From the NCBI GenBank assembly GCA_947470885.1, contig CANIXE010000021.1:1-13240 (forward strand): a stretch of DNA of 13,240 bases, given 5' to 3'. The notes beneath the pieces were generated by a model. The model had not been told where the DNA came from and made no database searches. It saw nothing but the letters and a program-made list of their open reading frames with translations. This document shows, one piece after another, positions 7,143 through 13,240 of the stretch. Both the position numbers and the translations under genes were made by a program. Source of the stretch: Planctomycetota bacterium. GTDB lineage: Bacteria; Planctomycetota; UBA11346. Every line of letters starts with the position of its first letter. The stretch's first letter is position 1.

Positions 7143-7257
7143 GAGCAGCGGGTCGGGCTTGCGAGTGCGGACGTGCGTCATTCGTGGCTGGCATTTCCGC
7201 CGAGGGTTTGAGCATCCGCTGCCTGCACCGAGCCCGCTTTACACTCCCGCACCGCGT

Positions 7258-7342
7258 CATTCGAGCATTCGAGCATTCGAGCATTCGAGCATTCGAGCAT
7301 TCGAGCATTCGAGCATTCGAGCATTCGAGCATTCGAGCATTC
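7258..7342. repeat. Tandem 8-bp repeat, right array (CATTCGAG x10 plus partial)
   Basis: Ten exact copies of CATTCGAG occupy 7258-7337, followed by a partial unit CATTC (7338-7342) that decays into AACATTACCC. There are no spacers, so this is not a CRISPR array. Because 8 is not a multiple of 3, the array has no stop in any frame and gives octapeptide-repeat pseudo-ORFs on both strands. The array ends 13 bp before the start of the isomerase gene and so occupies its 5' leader or promoter. Confidence 0.95.
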
Positions 7343-7355
7343 AACATTACCCACC

Positions 7356-8357
7356 ATGCCCAACCTCCTCGACACCCCACTTCAATTCACCCCCGTTTAC
7401 CACACCCTCGTCTGGGGTGGCCGGGCCATGGCCACCTGGCGGAAGGATCTGCCCGGGGGGCCGATCGGGGAAAGCTGGGATCTGGCGGACCATAGCCGGG
7501 GGATGAGCGTGGTCGCCAGCGGACCCCTGGCCGGGAAGACCCTCCGGGAACTGACCGCCGCCCATGGCCGGGAATTGGTGGGCGAAACCTGGGACGGCGG
7601 GGAATTCCCCCTGCTGGTGAAGCTGATCGACGCCAATGACCGCCTGTCGGTCCAGGTCCATCCCGATGACGCCCTAGCCAAGAGCCTGGGGGTCGGCACC
7701 CGGGGCAAGACCGAGTGTTGGTTCCTGCTGGGGGATGGCGGTGAACTATTCGTCGGCACCCAACCGGGAACCACCGCCGCCTCGTTCGAGGCCGCCCGTA
7801 GCGCCGGCCAGGTGGCCAAGACCCTCATTAGCCATGCCACCAAGGATGGGGACTTCTTCTTCATCCCGGCGCGCACCGTCCATGCCCTGGGCAAGGGCTG
7901 CCTGCTGTACGAGGTCCAGCAGACCTGCGATGTGACGTTCCGGGTGGACGACTGGGGCCGGGTCGGCCTGGACGGCAAACCCCGCCAGCTCCACGTCCAG
8001 GAATCCCTGGCCACCATCGATTTCGCCGCCCCTTCCGCGGGCGCGGTGGTGTCCAGCGAACGGCCCCATCCCGCCGGCGGGACCATCCGTTCCCTGGCGG
8101 AATGCCAATATTTCCGGGTGGAAGAACGCCGGGGCCAGCGCCTGGCCGGGGGCGGCGGCGGACGCTGCGCCATCGTCACCTGCCTGGGGGGCCACGGCAC
8201 CCTGTCCACCGCCGGCGGTTCGGTGCCCCTGGCGCCCATGACCACCACCCTGGTCCCGGCCGCCGCCGGACCCTGGTTGGCCCAGGCCAACGATCAGGCC
8301 ATGGGCGGTCCCCTAACGGATCAACTCGGCCTGCGCCTGCTGGTGGCCCAGCCGTGA
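7356..8357 (+). CDS. manA: Mannose-6-phosphate isomerase, class I
   Basis: This 333-aa cytoplasmic cupin-type metalloenzyme should interconvert fructose-6-phosphate and mannose-6-phosphate, feeding GDP-mannose and glycan synthesis. Its length fits the short bacterial class I form. The family N-terminal motif is present as F-P-V-x(4)-VWGGR. The Zn ligands appear as QVHPDD (Gln100, His102), KTECW (Glu120) and RTVHALGKG (His176). The catalytic Arg is probably Arg196 in DVTFRVDDWGR. The C-terminal cupin half is weakly conserved and Gly-rich around residue 265, which is usual. The N-terminal motif fixes the start at ATG 7356, which has no Shine-Dalgarno sequence and lies 13 bp after the 8-mer array. 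No sugar-pathway neighbour is visible. The closely related YvyI-type isomerases are an alternative name for the same activity. Confidence 0.93.
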   Translation: MPNLLDTPLQFTPVYHTLVWGGRAMATWRKDLPGGPIGESWDLADHSRGMSVVASGPLAGKTLRELTAAHGRELVGETWDGGEFPLLVKLIDANDRLSVQVHPDDALAKSLGVGTRGKTECWFLLGDGGELFVGTQPGTTAASFEAARSAGQVAKTLISHATKDGDFFFIPARTVHALGKGCLLYEVQQTCDVTFRVDDWGRVGLDGKPRQLHVQESLATIDFAAPSAGAVVSSERPHPAGGTIRSLAECQYFRVEERRGQRLAGGGGGRCAIVTCLGGHGTLSTAGGSVPLAPMTTTLVPAAAGPWLAQANDQAMGGPLTDQLGLRLLVAQP

Positions 8358-8377
8358 GCCGACGCTGGGCCCGATGA

Positions 8378-8401
8378 GCGTTGATCTCAACGCGGTCCGC
8401 G
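8378..8401. repeat. Two adjacent short palindromes after manA
   Basis: GCGTTGA (8378-8384), TC, and TCAACGC (8387-8393) form a perfect 16-bp palindrome-like hairpin. CGCGG (8391-8395), T, and CCGCG (8397-8401) form a second one overlapping it, so the two folds compete. They begin 20 bp after the manA stop codon. No T-tract follows, so a Rho-independent terminator is doubtful. CGTTGATC recurs at 8462-8469 inside the loop of the next element. Confidence 0.55.
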
Positions 8402-8411
8402 GCTGGCTTCC

Positions 8412-8514
8412 GGAGCGCCGAGCGCCAGCTCGGCCTCGGTTGCGTCCGCAAAAACGACTGACGTTGATCCCACCTGCGGCATCGCCCCGAGGCCGCGCTG
8501 GCGCTCGGCGCTCC
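8412..8514. repeat. 103-bp hairpin element with 28-bp GC-rich inverted arms
   Basis: The arms at 8412-8439 (GGAGCGCCGAGCGCCAGC...) and 8487-8514 (...GCTGGCGCTCGGCGCTCC) are reverse complements at 27 of 28 positions. They enclose a 47-nt loop that includes TGCGTCCGCA. It has no transposase, no obvious target-site duplication and no following T-tract. Its size and shape fit a REP/BIME-like or MITE-like dispersed intergenic repeat, or a bidirectional transcript block between manA and the VWA gene. Only one copy is in the window, so the repeat-family idea is inference. Confidence 0.85.
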
Positions 8515-8597
8515 CAATGGGCGATCCAAACCTCGGCGTGGAATGGTCGCCGCTTGGCTTTCCGCGTTCCTTTCCCCTGCATGACCCCCCCAAGCCC

Positions 8598-11333
8598 GTG
8601 AGCTTCCTCCTCCCCTGGGCTGTGGCGCTGCTGGTTCCCGCTGTCTGGGCGTGGTGGCGCTTCCTGCGCAACGGCCCGGGCGCCCGGCTGCGGGCGCTGG
8701 TCCTAGGCCTGCTGGTCCTGGCCGCCTGCGGCCCGGTGTGGGAGAACGGCCATGGGGGCAGCGATGTGATCCTGGTCCTCGACCGTTCCTCCAGCCTGGG
8801 GGATCTCCGGGCCCGTCAGGGGGAATACCTGCGCCGGGCCGCGGAGCAGCGCCGCCAGGGCGATCGCCTGGGTGTGGTGCTGGTGGGCCGGGGCTCGGCG
8901 GTAATCCAGGCCCCCCAAGAAGACGGCATTCCCGAGGGTTTCGGCACGCCCATCCCCGAGGACGCCAGCGATCTGGGCCGGGGCCTGGCCAGCGCCCGGG
9001 CTCTGCTGCCCCCCGGGCGCACCGGCCGGGTCGTGCTCATCAGCGACGGCGAGGACACCGGGCCGGATGCCCGGGCCCAGGCCGCTGCCTTGGCCCTGGG
9101 GGGCATCCCCCTGGATGTACTGGGGGAATCCCTGCCGGGCAGCGCCGACCGGGCGGTGCTGGGGGTGGAACTGCCCGCCAGCCTGCGCCTGGGGGAAAGT
9201 TTTCTGGGTGCCGCCCGGCTGCTGAGCGACCGGGCGGAATCCCGCACCTGGAAGATCCGCCGGGGCGAGACCGTGCTGGCGGAGGGCACCGCGGAACTGC
9301 TGCCCGGCCAACCGGTGACGGTGACTTTTGCTGACCGGCCGCCCCGGGCCCGGCTGACGGAATACACCGTTGAGCTGGATGCCGCCGATGATGCCCGGCC
9401 GGCCAATAACAAGGCCCGGGCCGCCCTGCGGGTCAGCGGCGGCGAACCCGTACTGGTGGTGGGGGGCGACGGTTCCCCGGGCAGCCTGACCAATGCGTTG
9501 ACCGCCGCCGGCCTGCGGGTCCGCACCCGGGCGGAAGGGCCGTTGAGCCTCAGCGATCTGGCCGGGGTTCAGGCCCTGGTGCTGGAGCAAGTTCCGGCTG
9601 ACCGCCTAGGCGGCGCTGGCCTGGAGGCCGTGGCCGACTGGGTCGAACACCTGGGGGGCGGCCTGGTGCTCACCGGCGGTCGGCGGTCCTTCGGGGTCGG
9701 TGGCTACCACAAAAGCGCGGTGGAACGCGTTCTCCCGGTGACCATGGAAATCCGGGACGAGCATCGAAAAATGGCGGTGGCCATGGCCATCACCCTGGAT
9801 CGCAGCGGTTCGATGGGCGTCAGCATCGGCGGCGGACGGACCAAGATGGACCTGGCGGACGAGGGGGCCTGTGCCGCCATCGGTCTGCTGGGGCCCCGGG
9901 ACCAGGTGGCGGTCCACGCGGTGGACAGCGAACCCCACATCATCATCCCCCTCAGCCCGGTGACCGACCCCCAGGGGATGATCCGCAAGGTCCGGGGCAT
10001 CCGCTCCCAGGGCGGCGGCATTTACGTCTGCACCGCGTTGGAGGCCGCCGGCGCGGAACTACTGCGGAACACCTCCGGCACCCGCCATCTGGTGCTATTC
10101 GCCGACGCCAACGACGCCGAGGAGCCGGGCAGCTACCGGACCCTCCTGGCCAAATATCGGGCCGCGGGGATCACCGTCAGCGTCGTCGCCATGGGCACCC
10201 CCCAGGACAGCGATGCGGAATTCCTGAAGGACGTGGCCAAGCTGGGGGGTGGGCGAATCTCGTTCGCCGAGAAGGTCGATGACCTGCCCCGGCTGTTCGC
10301 CCAAGAGACCCTGCTGATCGCCCGCACCGCCTGGGTCGACCAGGCCACCACCGTGGTCCGCCGCCCCGGCCTGGATCTTCTGCTGCCCCGCTTTGGCCAC
10401 GATCCCTGGCCGACGGTGGCTGGCTTCAATCTGACCTACCCCCGGGAACGGGCCCAGGTCCACGCCTGGCTGCCCGGGGATCCGGAAGGCCCGGCCCTGG
10501 CGAGCTGGCGGATCGGCACTGGCCGGAGCATCGCCCTACCCCTGGCGGCGGACGCCCCGGCCCTGACCGCCTGGCCGGGCTATGCTCCCCTGATGTCCGG
10601 CCTGGTGCGCTGGGCCGCCGGCGAGGGCACCGCCACCCCGGGCACCCTCAGCGCCGAGCGGGTGGGACGTAGCGCGGTGCTGACCCTGGAGTTGGACCCG
10701 GAACAGGCGGACGCGGTGGTGGAACCCGGGGTCGCCCTGGTGGATGCCGATGGCCGCCCCGCGGGCCGGGCCGCCTGGGAACGCACCGGTCCCCTGACCT
10801 GGCGGGCCCGGGTGGACCTGGATGAACGGGTGATTTTGCCGGCGGCCCAGGTGGCCGGCAGCGCGGTGATCGGCCCGGCCCTGTGCCTACCCTACCCGGC
10901 GGAGGCCGCCCCCCGTCTGGGCCTGCCCACCGGGGAACGGATCCTCGCCGGCCTGGCGGCGGCGGGGGGCGGCAAGGTGCGCAGCGATCTGACCAGGCTG
11001 TTCGCCAATCCCCCCAGCCCCGGTCTGCCCGTGCCCTGGCTGCCCTGGTTGCTGACCACCGCCCTAGCCCTGCTAGTGGGGGAGATCGCCTGGCGACGCA
11101 CCGGGGGCATTCCCTTGCCCTCGATGCGCTGGCCGGCCCGCTGGACCTGGCGGACCTCCTGGCCCCGCCGGCGGACGACGGCTCCTGTCGTGCCTTCTCC
11201 CGGGAATCCCCCCGCGTCCCTGCCCGCCACCGTGGCCACGACGGCACCGCCCCCTGGGGCAACTCCGCCGGACACCGGCCAGGGCCTCAGCAGCGCCCTG
11301 GACCAATTGAAGCAACGGCGGCCCCGGCGCTGA
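8598..11333 (+). CDS. Membrane protein with two VWA domains flanking an amidotransferase-like fold
   Basis: The 911-aa product belongs to the large bacterial VWA/GATase-like family related in layout to BatA-type proteins. Helices lie at about 3-22 and 32-50. The first VWA domain starts with MIDAS motif DRSSS (Asp62) and contains VVLISDGEDTG. A GATase-like domain (about 280-375) has LGGGLVLTGGRRSFGVGGY but no catalytic Cys at the usual place. The second VWA domain has MIDAS DRSGS (Asp401) and runs to about 570. A beta-rich region follows, then a helix at about 814-833 (WLPWLLTTALALLVGEIAW) and a Pro/Thr-rich cytoplasmic tail. It may bind proteins through metal-dependent contacts in the envelope. 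I chose GTG 8598 because relatives begin with an SFL-PW-type helix. ATG 8517 would add 27 hydrophilic residues and abuts the hairpin element. The MoxR ATPase and DUF58 partners common in such loci are not seen. Confidence 0.88.
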   Translation: MSFLLPWAVALLVPAVWAWWRFLRNGPGARLRALVLGLLVLAACGPVWENGHGGSDVILVLDRSSSLGDLRARQGEYLRRAAEQRRQGDRLGVVLVGRGSAVIQAPQEDGIPEGFGTPIPEDASDLGRGLASARALLPPGRTGRVVLISDGEDTGPDARAQAAALALGGIPLDVLGESLPGSADRAVLGVELPASLRLGESFLGAARLLSDRAESRTWKIRRGETVLAEGTAELLPGQPVTVTFADRPPRARLTEYTVELDAADDARPANNKARAALRVSGGEPVLVVGGDGSPGSLTNALTAAGLRVRTRAEGPLSLSDLAGVQALVLEQVPADRLGGAGLEAVADWVEHLGGGLVLTGGRRSFGVGGYHKSAVERVLPVTMEIRDEHRKMAVAMAITLDRSGSMGVSIGGGRTKMDLADEGACAAIGLLGPRDQVAVHAVDSEPHIIIPLSPVTDPQGMIRKVRGIRSQGGGIYVCTALEAAGAELLRNTSGTRHLVLFADANDAEEPGSYRTLLAKYRAAGITVSVVAMGTPQDSDAEFLKDVAKLGGGRISFAEKVDDLPRLFAQETLLIARTAWVDQATTVVRRPGLDLLLPRFGHDPWPTVAGFNLTYPRERAQVHAWLPGDPEGPALASWRIGTGRSIALPLAADAPALTAWPGYAPLMSGLVRWAAGEGTATPGTLSAERVGRSAVLTLELDPEQADAVVEPGVALVDADGRPAGRAAWERTGPLTWRARVDLDERVILPAAQVAGSAVIGPALCLPYPAEAAPRLGLPTGERILAGLAAAGGGKVRSDLTRLFANPPSPGLPVPWLPWLLTTALALLVGEIAWRRTGGIPLPSMRWPARWTWRTSWPRRRTTAPVVPSPGNPPASLPATVATTAPPPGATPPDTGQGLSSALDQLKQRRPRR

Positions 11334-11489
11334 ATTCACAGCATCCTTCCAGACCGACCCCAAGTCTAAGCGGATAAAGCAAGCAAGGGTGGGTAGCGCT
11401 TCCCCGATCCCTGGCCAGCCCCACAATCCCGCCATGTCAACGGCCTGCGTCGTCCTGATGCGCCGCGCCTTGCCTGCCCGCCGGCAGTC

Positions 11490-13240
11490 ATGACCGCCCC
11501 CTCGCCGTTCTCCGCCAACGCCACCGATTCCACCCACAAGGTGGCGCCTTCGGCCACCTCTTCGCGGATGATCAACTACGGTGGCACCTTTGCCCAGGCC
11601 ATCGCCTCCTGGCGAAACGCCGCCACCGATTCCGGCAAGCCCCGCTTCCGGGTGATCGGCCCCCTGGGCCAGGGATCCCAAGGCCTGGTGGTGTCCGCCG
11701 AAGACACGGACTGCCGCCGGGAGGTCGCCCTCAAGACCCTCCACCGGCGCACCACCAATCCCGAAGACCAGCAACGCTTCATCCATGAAGCCCAGATCAC
11801 CGCCCAGTTGGAGCATCCGGGCATCGTCCCGGTCCACGACATCGGTGTCCTCACCGACGGTTCGACCTTCTATGCGATGAAACGGATCGACGGAATCACC
11901 CTCGCCGATCTCTTGGAGCAGGAACCCGCGCCCCAGCGCACCCCAGCCCGCCGGGTGGAGCTGATTCAGGTTTTTTCCCGGGTCTGCGACACCATGGCCT
12001 TTGCCCATAGCCGGGGGGTGGTCCACCGGGACCTGAAATTGCGCAACATCATGGTCGGACGGTTCGGCGAGGTCCTGGTCCTCGACTGGGGCCTGGCCAA
12101 GGTCTTGGGCAAGTCCGGATCGGTGGAGGAGGAGGACGACAGCCACCCGATGCCGGTGGTGACCACCGACGGTGATCCCAACCAGACCGGCCCCGACTGC
12201 GCGGTGGGCACCCCGGCGACCATGAGCCCGGAACAGGCCCTGGGCAAGGCCGTCACTGTGCGCTGTGATGTGTACAGTCTTGGGGTGGTCCTGTACCAGA
12301 TCCTCGCCGGCTGTTCGCCCTACGCGACCCAGGACTCCCTGGCCACGATCAAAATGGCTGCCACTGGCAACTGGAAACCCCTGGACCAGCAACCCCTGGC
12401 CCAGCGCCTGCCAAAGCGCTTGATCGCCATCGTCCACCGGGCCATGGCCCTCCAACCAGAGCGGCGCTATCCTGATGCCGGAGCCCTAAGCGAGGATCTC
12501 CGCCGGTTCCTCGCCGGCGAGGCGGTGGAGGCCTGGCGGGAAACCCCCGTCGATGCCATGCTCCGCACCTGCGCCCGCCACCGACGGGGCCTGGCTGCAG
12601 TGGCAGGCACCCTCCTGGTGGGGGCCATCGGTCTGGGGATCTGGCAGATCCAAGCCGTGCGCGCCGAACGCCAGCAGCGGATCGCCCTCCACCACAAGGC
12701 GGCGGATTTGGAGCTGTCCGGAGCCCTGGACAAGGCCCGAAGCGCGTTTGAACGCCTCCTGGACCGTGATCCCGCCGACCGCACCGCGGCCACCGGCCTG
12801 GAACGCTGCAAAGATGGTCTCCGCCAACGGGCCGAGGTTGAGGCCATGCGCCAGCGCCAGGCCGAGGCGGAAAGCACCCGGCGCAAAGCCGAGGCCACCG
12901 CCCGGCTGGATGATCCCGGCGAAGATCCGGGACGGCAACGGGACTTCCGGGAAGCTCTGGAGATGTGCCAGGCAGCCCTGATTCTGGATCCAGCCAATCC
13001 GGCAATTCCGGTCCTGTACCAGCGGATCGCTGGCCGTCAGGCGGCCCTGGAGCTGAAACTCATCGCCCAGCGGGTGGCGGCAGACCAAGTGCAACGGGCT
13101 GCCGAGTTGCGCCGCAAGGCCGAGGACTTGGCCGCAGCCGGGGATCTCCAGGCCGCATCAGGCCACCTGGAAGCGGCCATCACCCTCACCAACGCCCCGG
13201 AGGACATCCAGCGGGTCAAGCAATTGGCCCTTCTCAGCCA
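11490..13240 (+). CDS. Transmembrane Hanks-type Ser/Thr protein kinase with TPR-like region (3' end outside window)
   Basis: The frame is open from ATG 11490 to the window edge for 583 codons and is therefore partial. A Thr/Ser-rich tail leads into the kinase domain (about 54-345). It has a Gly-rich loop GQGSQGLV (60-67), VALK with Lys82, HRDLKLRN with Asp181, DWG instead of DFG (Asp199), and an activation segment with GTPATMSPEQA. DWGLAK is common in planctomycete kinases. A membrane helix follows at about 367-388 (LAAVAGTLLVGAIGLGIW). Beyond it are helical, Arg/Ala/Gln-rich repeats resembling TPR pairs, for example EALEMCQAALILDPANP. In HRDLKLRN the usual Pro after Lys is Leu, while the Lys and Asn are kept, so activity is likely. 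No upstream in-frame start or clear ribosome site exists; ATG 11568 is an internal alternative. It is 156 bp from the VWA gene and may be separately transcribed. Confidence 0.92.
   Translation, partial: MTAPSPFSANATDSTHKVAPSATSSRMINYGGTFAQAIASWRNAATDSGKPRFRVIGPLGQGSQGLVVSAEDTDCRREVALKTLHRRTTNPEDQQRFIHEAQITAQLEHPGIVPVHDIGVLTDGSTFYAMKRIDGITLADLLEQEPAPQRTPARRVELIQVFSRVCDTMAFAHSRGVVHRDLKLRNIMVGRFGEVLVLDWGLAKVLGKSGSVEEEDDSHPMPVVTTDGDPNQTGPDCAVGTPATMSPEQALGKAVTVRCDVYSLGVVLYQILAGCSPYATQDSLATIKMAATGNWKPLDQQPLAQRLPKRLIAIVHRAMALQPERRYPDAGALSEDLRRFLAGEAVEAWRETPVDAMLRTCARHRRGLAAVAGTLLVGAIGLGIWQIQAVRAERQQRIALHHKAADLELSGALDKARSAFERLLDRDPADRTAATGLERCKDGLRQRAEVEAMRQRQAEAESTRRKAEATARLDDPGEDPGRQRDFREALEMCQAALILDPANPAIPVLYQRIAGRQAALELKLIAQRVAADQVQRAAELRRKAEDLAAAGDLQAASGHLEAAITLTNAPEDIQRVKQLALLS

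Noticed and set aside
7258..7342. Possible CRISPR array
   Set aside because: The units are 8 bp and directly abutting, with no spacers and no cas genes in the window.
7090..7506. Repeat-containing ORFs on both strands (octapeptides such as HSSIRAFE or ECSNARML)
   Set aside because: An 8-bp stop-free repeat is open in all frames, so these are artefacts of the array, and they overlap the true manA start.
11334..11489. Promoter or terminator between the VWA gene and the second kinase
   Set aside because: I could find no convincing hairpin with T-tract and no clear -35/-10 pair in this 156-bp gap.
11073..12455. Minus-strand ORF opposite the VWA gene end and the second kinase
   Set aside because: It is antisense to kinase catalytic motifs on the plus strand and crosses the intergenic gap without any domain.

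Overview
The window is GC-rich DNA from a bacterium, most likely a planctomycete or another member of the PVC group. This lineage call is an inference from gene content. The window holds two transmembrane Hanks-type Ser/Thr kinases with long Ala-rich C-terminal halves (one has the DWGLAK and MSPEQA motif style), a large protein with two von Willebrand factor A (VWA) domains around an amidotransferase-like fold, a secreted NHL-type propeller protein, and almost no Shine-Dalgarno sequences. No 16S or other lineage marker is present.

Layout: 1-240 is non-coding and carries a 54-bp imperfect palindrome, a short 8-bp tandem repeat and the terminator of the next gene. A minus-strand tRNA-Phe(GAA) with encoded CCA lies at 241-316. 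The divergent leader at 317-573 has three hairpins and one small, doubtful, Shine-Dalgarno-equipped ORF. A plus-strand run of three genes follows (574-7086): a membrane Ser/Thr kinase, a secreted beta-propeller protein overlapping it by 4 bp, and a two-pass membrane protein 37 bp further on. They look like one transcription unit, a kinase with an extracytoplasmic partner and a membrane partner. The shared task cannot be read from the sequence.

The 269-bp gap at 7087-7355 is full of repeats: a 14-bp direct repeat across the preceding stop codon, four copies of an 8-mer, about 115 bp of spacer, then ten copies of the reverse-complement 8-mer stopping 13 bp before the next start codon. That start belongs to a class I mannose-6-phosphate isomerase (7356-8357) with its metal ligands in place. 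The gap at 8358-8597 holds a 16-bp palindrome and a 103-bp hairpin element with 28-bp arms matching at 27 of 28 positions. The double-VWA membrane protein occupies 8598-11333. After a featureless 156-bp gap, a second membrane Ser/Thr kinase starts at 11490 and runs off the right edge.

No CRISPR array, transposase, integrase or phage gene was seen. The least explained parts are the three-gene kinase unit, especially its third protein, and the inverted 8-mer arrays before the isomerase gene.
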